46,870 bases of DNA from a virus (IMGVR_UViG_3300010370_000061:1-46870); one strand, 5' to 3'; numbered from the stretch's first letter, positions 21,643 through 30,209 are shown. Made by a program: numbers and translations. The notes: generated by a model not told the origin, from the sequence alone.

Positions 21643-24339
21643 TTATCCGGGGACAAGGGTTGTAGTTGTCGTTGTCGATGATGTTGTGGTGGTAGTTGTT
21701 GTAGTCGTAGTAGTGGTGGTTGTGGTCGTCGTTGTAGTAGTTGTGGTTGTGGTAGTTGTAGTAGTTGGAGAAGCACATGGGACTGTTGTTGGGTCATCAC
21801 AGTAAGTTCCAACAACATTGTCTGGACAACCACATTCAAGTAATGCGCCGCCACCACAATTCGATGAAATTAACACATAGGCATTGTTGACGCAACTGTA
21901 AACACAGCTACCTGTACATTCACCATAGCAGGCGTCACAAACTGTTCCAGCACCAAGCCAGTTGCCGACATTTGCATTGCACTCTGCTTCGGTTGTGATT
22001 GTGCAACTATCTTGTGGGTAGTCACAGCAAGCACCAGTTGGTGTGGCAGTTGTAGTCGTAGTTGTTGAAGAAGTGGTTGTGGTTGTTGTCGTTGATACCC
22101 TGTTACAACCAACCTTAATTGAATCACCAGCGCCTGTTGGGCTCCGGTAAGCAGGCCCGCAATAACAATCACCGTTGCACTTGTCTACCGGCAGTTCATC
22201 CCAGAATGTTCCTGTTGATGATCTTCGGATGCAGTAAGAACATTCAACTGATGGTGTTGTAGTAGTGGTGTAACACTCATCACAATTTCTACAGCCACGA
22301 TCACCTTCGCAGTCAGTGTAATAAAGTTTACAAGGATCTGGGTTTGTTATTGAAGGTGGTGTTAGACAACCACAAGTTCTTGGATCATCAAAATCACAAG
22401 TTAATGACTGGCATGTATTACAAATGTTAAACCAACATAAATCGTCATCTGCTGGTGGTTGCAAATCTAAACCTGAACATGGTGCGTACACCCATGTACA
22501 AACACCATTACAACAAATTGATGGATTTATACATTCGCCTTGACAACTAGAATGATATGTGTCACCACAATCAGGGTTTTGTGGCAAGTCAATCGGGTTT
22601 ATATCACTGCAATTGCAAGCGTTACAATCTTGCGTTCCAGAATACCCAACACAACACAAATCATAATCTGCTCCGCAATAATCTGGTGTTCTGTTATCTA
22701 CACCAACACCGCATTGCCAATTAGTTAAATACCATCTAATTATTGTTTCACCAGTACAATTTGTTGATATGTCTTGGTAAGCAATAAAATCACAACCCGG
22801 CCTGCTCGCACAGTTAGAATAAAATTTAGTTGTCGTTGTGTTGCAATTGCATGTGGTTGTAGAGCAGTATGGTGGGTCGTTGTCATCCACGTTGTCAGTG
22901 CAATATGTGATTGTCACATCACCATCTGCATCACCGCAGAAATCTGGATACTTACATTCACACGGAACAGTTGTAGTTGTTGTTGTTGAGCTATGCGTTG
23001 TATAGCAATCTTGGAAGTCAGGGTCTGGTGTTGTGCTTGTTGTTGTGCTGGATGTACTGGTAACAACATCTGCGCAATTATCATACGAGATTGACCAAGC
23101 CTTTGTTGGTGCATCCCACTCCCAAGTACAATAGCCAGTGCAATCAGCAGTAACTGGTGGTGGTACAGATGTTGATGATGTAGTACTGGATGTTGTAACT
23201 TCAGTATCCATAAAGATTTCGATCTCGCGATCAAACTCTGGAAACTGATAGTTCATCATGTCAAGTGATTTGACTTGAGTGAACATCCCGGACTGACCAT
23301 TGTAGATTCCGTGGAAGAACTCAATGTAATGGCAAGAAGCATCCGGCTTGAACGGGATGATGCCGAAGTAAGTTGCATCTTTTCTATTCAGCGGTGTAAA
23401 CGAATCGTAGTACAACGTGCTGAGGATACAGGCGAGAATTGTAAGTTCTTCAAAGTATGTCGATGCGCGTGCATGGTCTGGATCGTAAATGTTATAAACA
23501 TTCAAATCCTTCTTCATACCATCTTTGAATGTTTCTGTACCACCGTATGTATTTGGGCATACAACCGGGTCATTCCAGAATGTTGAATTGAATTGCCGGT
23601 ACTTCACCTGCAATTCTTCTGGGAGATAGGGAGCAAAGATGGTGCTATCAAATTTCTTGCTGACTAGCCTGCCAACATTGTCATCAAACAAATCCAAGTT
23701 TGTATTGTCGATATAAGAATTTCGTTTGATGCTGAATGTTGAACCAACACCATGATCTTTATAAACCTGATGACTGGCAAGCTGAAGAACATCATTCAGC
23801 ATGTTCCAATCAGAGTTGGTTGTTTGTGTGGCAACATCCCGCAGCATGATGGCAGGAAACTTGGCATTGGTCTTATCAACACCAGCCCAAGCTGAATTGA
23901 TGTTTGTGTTGTTCCAGTAAGTCTGTAATGCGGCTGACCAACTGGTTGCCCTTCCTGCTTGGCTGAATTTCTCATGCGGTGGGAACGGATCAAAATTCAA
24001 TCTCGTTTCATGGTGAAAAGCCACATGCCGCTGGTCTGCAATCTTGACCAAGAAAAGCTGATTCGTGCTATTGACCGGGTTAGAAGCATTAACCTCGGTG
24101 ATCATCAGATTGTTGATGGTAACAGTTTCGTTACCATCAGAGATTTTTAGCTGCAAGTCATCGCGGTTGATGAGGGCTGGTAAATCATCCTTGAGAAGCA
24201 GGACATGCCCGTAACCAGACATCCTGCCACCAACCAGACAGAAGCCAAACCGCACCCCATTTTTCTGGAAGAAAGAAAGGATTTCGTCGGTTGGATAGAC
24301 ACAAGCAACCCCGCCGAGGGATGTGTAGGCAGCGCCCAT
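21643..24339 (-). CDS. Mucin-like virion protein: structured N-terminus, Cys-rich modules, poly-threonine linkers
   Basis: An 898-residue protein starting at the ATG after AAGGATC. Residues 1 to about 410 look like a conventional virion or tail protein (GVRFGFCLVGGRMSGYGHVLLL, FHHETRLNFDPFP, YLPEELQVKYRQFNSTFW). The other half alternates Thr/Ser-rich linkers (TTSSTTSSTS, STTTSTT, STTTTTT) with short Cys-rich modules (ADCTGYCTWEW, PCECKYPDFCGD, TGACCDYPQDSC, ECTGSCVYSC). The C-terminus has 28 consecutive Thr, SS, six Thr and LVPG. Such architecture is that of mucin-like, O-glycosylated adhesins. Two glycosyltransferases follow immediately. A fibre or receptor-binding surface protein is likely; glycosylation is inferred. 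Confidence 0.6.
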   Translation of the reverse strand: MGAAYTSLGGVACVYPTDEILSFFQKNGVRFGFCLVGGRMSGYGHVLLLKDDLPALINRDDLQLKISDGNETVTINNLMITEVNASNPVNSTNQLFLVKIADQRHVAFHHETRLNFDPFPPHEKFSQAGRATSWSAALQTYWNNTNINSAWAGVDKTNAKFPAIMLRDVATQTTNSDWNMLNDVLQLASHQVYKDHGVGSTFSIKRNSYIDNTNLDLFDDNVGRLVSKKFDSTIFAPYLPEELQVKYRQFNSTFWNDPVVCPNTYGGTETFKDGMKKDLNVYNIYDPDHARASTYFEELTILACILSTLYYDSFTPLNRKDATYFGIIPFKPDASCHYIEFFHGIYNGQSGMFTQVKSLDMMNYQFPEFDREIEIFMDTEVTTSSTTSSTSVPPPVTADCTGYCTWEWDAPTKAWSISYDNCADVVTSTSSTTTSTTPDPDFQDCYTTHSSTTTTTTVPCECKYPDFCGDADGDVTITYCTDNVDDNDPPYCSTTTCNCNTTTTKFYSNCASRPGCDFIAYQDISTNCTGETIIRWYLTNWQCGVGVDNRTPDYCGADYDLCCVGYSGTQDCNACNCSDINPIDLPQNPDCGDTYHSSCQGECINPSICCNGVCTWVYAPCSGLDLQPPADDDLCWFNICNTCQSLTCDFDDPRTCGCLTPPSITNPDPCKLYYTDCEGDRGCRNCDECYTTTTTPSVECSYCIRRSSTGTFWDELPVDKCNGDCYCGPAYRSPTGAGDSIKVGCNRVSTTTTTTTSSTTTTTTATPTGACCDYPQDSCTITTEAECNANVGNWLGAGTVCDACYGECTGSCVYSCVNNAYVLISSNCGGGALLECGCPDNVVGTYCDDPTTVPCASPTTTTTTTTTTTTTTTTTTTTTTTTTTTTSSTTTTTTLVPG
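21658..21765 (-). repeat. Poly-threonine codon tract (36 codons)
   Basis: The tract consists of 36 codons encoding six Thr, two Ser and 28 Thr in genome order. All four ACN codons are mixed irregularly, so the DNA is a degenerate, not pure, trinucleotide repeat. This points to selection on the protein sequence rather than recent slippage. Confidence 0.9.
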
Positions 24340-24402
24340 GAGATGATCCTTGTACAAACCAGTAATTGGTTACATGGTACAGGGATACTTGATAATCATC
24401 TA

Positions 24403-24519
24403 CAAGGATCATACTTACGGTAGTATACCCTTTGTTCGTATTGTAATTGTTACTTCACTTCGTTCAGTAACAATTACACTACTCTCTACAGGGTATACAT
24501 ACCTCCAGTATGATCCTTG
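24403..24519. repeat. Triple-nested perfect inverted repeat (cruciform-capable)
   Basis: Three pairs of perfect arms are nested around one centre: 24403-24415 with 24507-24519 (13 bp, CAAGGATCATACT), 24423-24431 with 24490-24498 (9 bp, GTATACCCT), and 24442-24454 with 24466-24478 (13 bp, TGTAATTGTTACT) around an 11-nt loop. No T-run follows. In the predicted leader of the mucin-like gene it would form a long RNA hairpin 64 bases upstream of the start codon. Confidence 0.8.
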
Positions 24520-24571
24520 ATCCTGATCTACCAACCATACCCCACACCCCCCAAACCCTCGCTGCGCTCGG

Positions 24572-24601
24572 GTTTTACCCCCCAGTTCCCCATCCTGTCA
24601 A
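24572..24601 (-). promoter_or_regulatory. Candidate promoter for the mucin-like/glycosyltransferase operon
   Basis: On the minus strand TTGACA (24601-24596) is followed by 18 bp and TAAAAC (24577-24572, 4 of 6). It would start RNA about 225 bases before the mucin-like gene, giving a long leader that includes the nested hairpin. Confidence 0.45.
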
Positions 24602-24765
24602 CACCCAACCTCTGATTTTCCTCCAGAAAATTGGGGAGCCGGGGGTACTTTGGCTAGGAGCCTCAAATTTGACCTATAACGAACGATCTCAGTTTGGGGG
24701 TGCTGAGATACCACCTAGACCCAGAAAACGCTTCTACGGGGCTGCTAGAGGCCAAATTTGAGATA

Positions 24766-26043
24766 TTAAGCCACCAGACCAAGCTCAGTTTCACCTTCTG
24801 GTGGCATTTCCTCCCCTTCCGTGGGTTGTTCTGGAGGTTGACCGGGCTGGGGAGGCTGACCCGGCATGACTGGGGCTTGTTCGGTTGGGAATAGCTCACC
24901 TTCGGTTCCGGGCGTTCCGGGGGCTGAATTGAGGGGGAACGGCATCGCGTCGAAGGTGTCGTAGGGGAGTAGTCCTAGCCGGGCGTTAATTTGCACCAGA
25001 GGCTTGATAATCTGGTCTACAACGTCATTAAGAAGATTCAGCAGTAGTTCGTACAGGACACTGTAAAACGCATCCTCGGGGATACTACGACCGGAGGATG
25101 ACCCGAATCCTTGTGAACCGGATGACTCGATGACTTCTGGAGGGATGCCGAGGGCTTCTAGGATTTCCACACGAAGGGACTGACCGTATTCAAACAGACC
25201 TGATGGAATTGTATTTCCTCGGGCTGCTTCGTAGTCCCAGCGTTTGTTACCTCGCTGATCAGTGTCAGAGGGGAGAGTCATGACAGCCCCAGCCCGTTTC
25301 TTTTCAATCATCTCTTGCGCGATGTCTTGGTATGAACGGATTCGACCATCCGGGAGTTGAACGGTTCCTTGTGGGTGTCGCATGATGCCACCCTCAAATG
25401 CGTTCTTGTAGAACCACAGACGGCGTACATCGCGGTATCCACCTTCACTCCAGATTTCATTCCATGGGACATGCGCTGCATACAGACGGGATAGACCGTA
25501 GTGCTTGTTGTATTCCTTCCAGTGAACGTGATGGAAGGCTTTAGGGCCACCAAGGTAAACAGCTTTACCGGGGGCCATGTTGATGGTCTGGTAATTGGAT
25601 ACCAAGATGCCAACACGTTGACCTTTGTTGGTGACTACTTTGACTGACGGTGGTTCAAAGTCATTGAGCTTGCAGTAGACAACACGACCTGTCTTTTCAT
25701 CTTGTTCGTATTCCACTTCGCAACCACTGTACCCCCATTCGATTGCTTTGAGAGCTTGGGTGACTCCTTGCCGCCAGAATCGTTTGATTTGATCTTGGAC
25801 GAACTCTTGCACTTCAGGGGTATCTGATTCAACTTTGAATCGAGCCTTTGCCATCAAGTGACCTTTGATGATCCAGAGTCCAAACCGGACACGAGGGTCA
25901 ATTAGCATCTCCCTGATGGTGTAAGTGTTGAATAGCGGACGGTTGCGGGTGTACCCCCATTGAGCCCAATAAGTTCCGGGAACGTAGTCAGTGACTTGGG
26001 TGTTTAAGAGGTCATTGATGTTGACCAGCATTTCGCGTGGCAT
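24766..26043 (-). CDS. Portal protein, DUF935/Mu gp29-like
   Basis: A 425-residue protein. Portal hallmarks: a helical N-terminus with RVRFGLWIIKGHLMAKARFKV, AIEWGYSGCEVEYEQDE, then HWKEYNKHYGLSRLYAAHVPW, RLWFYKNAFEGGIMRHP and EILEALGIPPEVIES, a long stem/crown helix (YSVLYELLLNLLNDVVDQIIKPL), and a disordered Pro/Glu C-terminus (about 380-425). Twelve copies form the vertex ring through which the terminase packages DNA. It is encoded last in the tail cluster, far from the terminase gene. The start ATG follows GAGGAACG and lies inside the frameshifted gene end. Confidence 0.85.
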   Translation of the reverse strand: MPREMLVNINDLLNTQVTDYVPGTYWAQWGYTRNRPLFNTYTIREMLIDPRVRFGLWIIKGHLMAKARFKVESDTPEVQEFVQDQIKRFWRQGVTQALKAIEWGYSGCEVEYEQDEKTGRVVYCKLNDFEPPSVKVVTNKGQRVGILVSNYQTINMAPGKAVYLGGPKAFHHVHWKEYNKHYGLSRLYAAHVPWNEIWSEGGYRDVRRLWFYKNAFEGGIMRHPQGTVQLPDGRIRSYQDIAQEMIEKKRAGAVMTLPSDTDQRGNKRWDYEAARGNTIPSGLFEYGQSLRVEILEALGIPPEVIESSGSQGFGSSSGRSIPEDAFYSVLYELLLNLLNDVVDQIIKPLVQINARLGLLPYDTFDAMPFPLNSAPGTPGTEGELFPTEQAPVMPGQPPQPGQPPEQPTEGEEMPPEGETELGLVA

Positions 26044-26613
26044 TTTTTCGTTCCTCGTTGATGAACTTGGCTTTCATCAGTTCTGCTTGGTAATCGTCCC
26101 CGGTTGCCCTGAGAACGAGGTTGTAAATTCCATCTGCCGTCATGTGTGAAGAAGCCGATCTGACCCGCGCTTCTTTGTAAGCGTTGATCTTATCGGCTTC
26201 CAATCGAAGGATGTGCATAGCGTCATCAGTTAAGAGTCTGTCAGGGATGGATTCAACTCCAAACTGACAGGCGAACTCAACCAATGGCTCTAACTTTTTT
26301 TTTGCTCGACAAACAGTTCCGAGATTACACATGCAATCCGGTAAGCTGCTGGCTCAGAGACAAATGTTCCAAATCTTTCGCTCAAGTTCTTGGCGTAGTA
26401 CGGAACATAGTCTTCATCTTTCCGAACTGAATAGGCTTCGTGCTGTGAGATTAACATCATGCGATGTAGATCACAGACAGTTGATTCAATCTTTCCTTTG
26501 GTTTCACCATTGAAATGCAGATTGAATGAAACCTTTCGGTCATCGGACATGATGTCAAATGACTGATTTTCAGTTTGAGATTGCTCTTGTTTCTTTGCGG
26601 GTTTCTTAGCCAT
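26012..26613 (-). CDS. Predicted -1 frameshift fusion, tail-assembly-chaperone-like
   Basis: If ribosomes slip -1 on the A_AAA_AAA heptamer at 26302-26296, the 107-residue frame continues into the second frame after residue 106. This gives a 200-residue protein whose added part runs KLEPLVEFACQFGVESIPDRLL to the end at 26012. The second frame has no good ribosome-binding site of its own (its only upstream ATG, 26332, lacks a Shine-Dalgarno). A short protein plus a longer frameshifted version is the scheme of lambda G/GT tail chaperones. The sequence match to that family is not visible to me; the analogy is from gene architecture. A homopolymer sequencing error is the main alternative. Confidence 0.55.
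26290..26613 (-). CDS. Zero-frame product of the frameshift pair
   Basis: A 107-residue protein with a Lys/Gln-rich N-terminus (MAKKPAKKQEQSQTENQ). A beta strand pair (RKVSFNLHFNGETKGK) and helices follow (STVCDLHRMMLISQHEAY, EPAAYRIACVISELFVEQ). It ends with KKS just after the slippery run. It lies between the 652-residue baseplate-like gene and the portal gene. Alone it could be the short chaperone form. No family was recognised by eye. Confidence 0.6.
   Translation of the reverse strand: MAKKPAKKQEQSQTENQSFDIMSDDRKVSFNLHFNGETKGKIESTVCDLHRMMLISQHEAYSVRKDEDYVPYYAKNLSERFGTFVSEPAAYRIACVISELFVEQKKS
26296..26302 (-). promoter_or_regulatory. A_AAA_AAA slippery heptamer, -1 frameshift site
   Basis: The heptamer lies within a run of nine As on the minus strand. 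It is in phase with the zero frame (CAA AAA AAA AGT TAG) four bases before the stop. A -1 slip gives AAG TTA GAG, the downstream frame. A perfect 7-bp hairpin CTGTCAG/CTGACAG (26264-26270 with 26238-26244) lies about 25 bases downstream, somewhat far for a classic stimulator. Confidence 0.6.
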
Positions 26614-26631
26614 TGTTTCTTCCTAACAGAG

Positions 26632-28590
26632 TTACTCTTTGTGTTTTTTATCACCAGATTCTTTTTTTGCCCGTGACAAGTCGCCTTCTGGTTTTCCAAG
26701 AACTTTATATCTTCGTTCCCAAGTGGTAGCAACCATTGGGCAATCACCGGCAGATGAAATGACATGATGACTGATGATGTCTGCCTTGGCTATTGGTTTG
26801 ACTTTTTTTCCGCCAATTTCTGCCCATATAGGCGGGTCTGTTGGCCCTCCAAGTCTAATTGCATAACCACGTTCGACAATTTCAAACTCATCTCTTTTGT
26901 AGTCTTGAGTAAAATAAGATTCTTCCGGTGAATCTCGAAAATACTTTAACATTGTGAACTTATTATCAGTAGTTGGATCAGCATTTAATTCTGGTCGAGA
27001 ATATGTGTCATCTACGTTGTATCGTTGGTATGTTTTTTCACCAACATCGCCAACTACATAATACTTTCTTTGATAGTCAACCCAAGATGAACTTTCTGGC
27101 GGGCATTTAGCGCCAAACAAACTAAATACAAAGTCAGCAGGAAAGCCTCTTGTTGTTTCTAAATTTACATCGTAGTGCAAATTTATTTCGGATTGATTGC
27201 ACAAAGTTGTTTCGTAATAAGTGCCTCCGTGTTTACCCGGAACAAGAGGGTACGCACCATTGATTGAGTTGCTGGACAATCGCATGTCTGTTGTCCAGTC
27301 AAACCAGTTTGTTGACTGCAAAGGTTTTAGAAGTTGAGTTTTGTCAAAGAGGTCATCTTGAGCAAGATCAATGTTCATCATCCATGTGACTTTGAACTTG
27401 TATTCATGCGAGAATAGTTCTTCTTCAAGTTCAATCTCAAGGATCAATGGAACTTTTACACGAGTTATGTCTCCAAACGGAAACTCACGTTCAGTTTCGT
27501 ATTGAAGACGTTCATTTAGAATTTGTGTAAATATGTACCATGCTTTGATTGGGTTTACGTTTGGCCGCAACGTAATTGTTGCTGACATTGAGTTAAGCCA
27601 TTTGAAATAACCAACAGTTGCGGCTGGGTTTTTTGATTCACCAAATAGTGATGACCTCAGGTTGTGTGAACATCTAATTGATGTGACACCATTTGGAAAC
27701 GCATTTGGTGATTCAATTTCTGTGTAAAGTATGCTAAAGTTGCATACTCGGTGATCAGGTGAAAAGTTAAGCTCATGCTCAACTTTATAACCTTGCATAT
27801 TTACGCCAATCAGCTTTTGAATAATTTCTTTGTGCTGTTCTTCAATACGTTGTGTATTGCTGTAGTTGGCGATCGCGTCTTTGCCAGACATCAATGCCGA
27901 TTGACTAGATTGAACTCTTGGTAGAGATACTTCTAAGTAACCATTTCGTTGGATTACTTTATAACCGTTTGAGTTTGTTTTGATATTTGTTGTTACGTTA
28001 AAATCAACAATACCAAGTGTTTCTCCAAGACCTCTTTGACAATACTTTGTTCTGACAAGAATTTGATAGACAATTCTTGCTGCCCTATTACCACCAATTG
28101 GTTCAAACGAAAGCATCTTCGGCATTGGGCCAAAGATTATGTCTTGCCTTCTTTTACTATCTTCTGTGCTGCTGTCAAAAATTAAATCTTCACCAGCGCC
28201 TTTAAGTGAGTAGACAAATCTTCCACCCGGTTGCATCAGATGTCTTCGTATGACGCGAATTGCTTGATCTGCTGTGTAGTTATTTTGAAGCGATGTGTTC
28301 ATTGGTGCATATAATGTTTCTTTTGCGTACCCTCCTCCAGTAGTGGCTGAATTAGATGTATCTGGGTTTATATTTAACGCGTTTCCACCAGTATCATTTT
28401 GTGTAATGATTGCTTCGATGGTAAACAAGTATTCTTCGTACTTAATACCTGTGCCAGCATGATTTGGTACTGCGCTGATTTCAAGTTTGGTTTTTACCAT
28501 TTCATTGAACACATAGCCGTTGTATTCAATGTAACCAACTGGTGTGATTGCTGCTTTTATTTGACTTCGTGTATATGCTGCACCAGCCAT
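26632..28590 (-). CDS. Large tail-tip or baseplate-like structural protein
   Basis: A 652-residue protein without signal peptide or strong family match. It is beta-rich with aromatic strands (VGYIEYNGYVFNEMVKTKLE, YEEYLFTIEAIIT, GRFVYSLKGAG) and a motif series with internal similarity between residues about 1-190 and 270-430 (strand, AIRVIRRHL helix; strand, AWYIFTQILNERL helix), followed by a basic tail. Immediately following the tape-measure gene, it is in the usual place of distal tail or tail-hub genes. The assignment is by position. Confidence 0.5.
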   Translation of the reverse strand: MAGAAYTRSQIKAAITPVGYIEYNGYVFNEMVKTKLEISAVPNHAGTGIKYEEYLFTIEAIITQNDTGGNALNINPDTSNSATTGGGYAKETLYAPMNTSLQNNYTADQAIRVIRRHLMQPGGRFVYSLKGAGEDLIFDSSTEDSKRRQDIIFGPMPKMLSFEPIGGNRAARIVYQILVRTKYCQRGLGETLGIVDFNVTTNIKTNSNGYKVIQRNGYLEVSLPRVQSSQSALMSGKDAIANYSNTQRIEEQHKEIIQKLIGVNMQGYKVEHELNFSPDHRVCNFSILYTEIESPNAFPNGVTSIRCSHNLRSSLFGESKNPAATVGYFKWLNSMSATITLRPNVNPIKAWYIFTQILNERLQYETEREFPFGDITRVKVPLILEIELEEELFSHEYKFKVTWMMNIDLAQDDLFDKTQLLKPLQSTNWFDWTTDMRLSSNSINGAYPLVPGKHGGTYYETTLCNQSEINLHYDVNLETTRGFPADFVFSLFGAKCPPESSSWVDYQRKYYVVGDVGEKTYQRYNVDDTYSRPELNADPTTDNKFTMLKYFRDSPEESYFTQDYKRDEFEIVERGYAIRLGGPTDPPIWAEIGGKKVKPIAKADIISHHVISSAGDCPMVATTWERRYKVLGKPEGDLSRAKKESGDKKHKE

Positions 28591-28601
28591 GTGTTGTCCT
28601 C

Positions 28602-30206
28602 TTATAAATTAAACGAGAAGATTGGCTTCTTGTCGTTTGGATCTGAGTTGTCATTTCCAATTGATGCTGGTTGCATATTCAAAAATCTTGCTAAATTTGT
28701 AGCAATTGTATTTTCGCCAGTTGTGATTTTGTCCTTATTGTTTCTCAAAAATTCTTTTAAGTCTGGCATGACCAGAACACCAGTAGCAAAAAAGTTCATA
28801 ATGTTTTTAATTTCATCTTGTGTGAAATTAAAGTTTCCACTGAGCAGTTTTCCAATGATGTCAGCTATTGAACTGAGTTCATCAACGGCAACAGTTAAAC
28901 CATTGTTAATTGATGTTAGAAGAGGCGCAAATGCCATTGTTAATGAATCACCAAATTTAGTCATTGCTATATCAAGTGATGTTTGAGATTGCTCAAATGA
29001 GGCGAGTCTTTCTCCAAACTTTCCTGCTCTCTCGATATTGAACCGCATCATTCTCATTTGAGTTGTGATGCCAGATGCAATTAAAGCACCAGACCAATTT
29101 CTAATCGAATCAATTGCATTATTGAATCTATTTGTTAGTAATCGTGATGCAAGAATAAGACCGCCAAACACACCAGCAGTAATTCCAGCGGCGACACCAA
29201 TTGAAAGTAAATTTCCTGATATAAGCCTCATGGCGCCTGCCATTAAGCCGCCACCTCCACCACCACCTGCGCCGCCTGCTGCACCAGCGGGTGAACCACC
29301 AACAGGAGGTAAACCACCAATACCACCAATTCCTCCAGCAGCACCACCCGGCTGAACGGGAACAGCCATTTTGATATTGGCTGGTTGCAACGCCGGTACA
29401 TTACTTCTAATTCCTAGTGGTTTGTATTCACCAGAAATCATTTGAGCCATAGACTTTAATCTATCTCGTTCAGTTGGCTTAAATCCTTTTGGTTTATAGC
29501 CCCACCACCAAGGCATATCTTCTTCTGGAGGGGAAACAGATGTGATTGTTTCTTTCGCCATCCCGGCGGCAGCAGTTGTAGCCGGTGATGTTGTTATGAC
29601 TTGTGACGCCATGCTTTTTGCTTGTGCGCCACGAAAGAAAGAACCTGTCTGACCAAATAAGGTTTTTAGCCCATCAGACAAAGATTGAAGGATTCCACCA
29701 ACTCGCTGTTGAACTCCTTCACCTTCACCCGGAACACGGGATACATCACGCTGTGATGTGATACCGGCAGTATTGAGCAAGCCATAGATGCTGCTCATCC
29801 GATATTGGAATGTGGAATTTGGATTTATCGCACCGAGAACATGCCGAAGCATCATTTCCCGATGTCGATCTTGTTTATTGATGTCGGCTTCTCGTGCGCG
29901 TTGCTGTTGTCTTATTACAACATCAAGTTGCCGTTTAGCTTTCATTTCCTGAACAGTCAGGCGAGTTTCCTCAATCTCCTTTTTCTTGACAGACTTCTCT
30001 TCATCAAAGGTCATCTTTTGATCTTTGAGAAGTTGTCTACGACCTTTTAATTCTTGGTTCTCTTCAAATTCTTTTGCCCGCGCAGCAGCCTTCAATCTGG
30101 CAAGAGCTTTATTGAACTCTCGTACAGATGCAAAATCATCCGGGGATAGAGCAGAAGCGCTTCCATCCCCAGAGTCGATGATTTCAACTTCCAGTTTTTC
30201 TGACAT
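28602..30206 (-). CDS. Tape measure protein
   Basis: A 534-residue protein. The N-terminal third is coiled coil (REFNKALARLKAAARAKEFEENQ, EEKSVKKKEIEETRLTVQEM). A Gly/Ala/Pro-rich stretch (about 275-315) follows, then a hydrophobic membrane-like segment (LISGNLLSIGVAAGITAGVF) and long helices to the end. This is the composition of tape-measure proteins, which set tail length and help DNA entry. At about 0.15 nm per residue (general rule) the tail would be roughly 80 nm. It follows the tail-tube gene with no room for the usual chaperone pair between them. Confidence 0.75.
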   Translation of the reverse strand: MSEKLEVEIIDSGDGSASALSPDDFASVREFNKALARLKAAARAKEFEENQELKGRRQLLKDQKMTFDEEKSVKKKEIEETRLTVQEMKAKRQLDVVIRQQQRAREADINKQDRHREMMLRHVLGAINPNSTFQYRMSSIYGLLNTAGITSQRDVSRVPGEGEGVQQRVGGILQSLSDGLKTLFGQTGSFFRGAQAKSMASQVITTSPATTAAAGMAKETITSVSPPEEDMPWWWGYKPKGFKPTERDRLKSMAQMISGEYKPLGIRSNVPALQPANIKMAVPVQPGGAAGGIGGIGGLPPVGGSPAGAAGGAGGGGGGGLMAGAMRLISGNLLSIGVAAGITAGVFGGLILASRLLTNRFNNAIDSIRNWSGALIASGITTQMRMMRFNIERAGKFGERLASFEQSQTSLDIAMTKFGDSLTMAFAPLLTSINNGLTVAVDELSSIADIIGKLLSGNFNFTQDEIKNIMNFFATGVLVMPDLKEFLRNNKDKITTGENTIATNLARFLNMQPASIGNDNSDPNDKKPIFSFNL

Positions 30207-30209
30207 GAA

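Larger units (their letters stand above)
24340..24765. other. 426-bp structured intergenic region without a gene
   Basis: There is no convincing coding sequence on either strand. It holds a triple-nested inverted repeat (24403-24519), a GC-rich AAACCC/GGGTTT element around CGCTGCGCTCG (24553-24576), a minus-strand promoter candidate, a 7-bp inverted repeat ATCTCAG/CTGAGAT near 24688-24711, and 10-bp inverted arms CTCAAATTTG (24662-24671) and CAAATTTGAG (24752-24761). It separates the portal gene from the mucin-like gene. Confidence 0.7.

Noticed and set aside
21658-21765. CRISPR array or tandem satellite
   Set aside because: The tract has three-base periodicity with synonymous variation inside a gene, with no spacer-repeat alternation.
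21620-21805. Plus-strand poly-valine and minus-strand poly-Asn/His/Tyr frames over the repeat tract
   Set aside because: They arise from the trinucleotide-like Thr codon tract read in other frames.
21643-24339. Diversity-generating retroelement target
   Set aside because: The variable-looking C-terminal protein prompted the idea, but no reverse transcriptase or template repeat is visible in the window.
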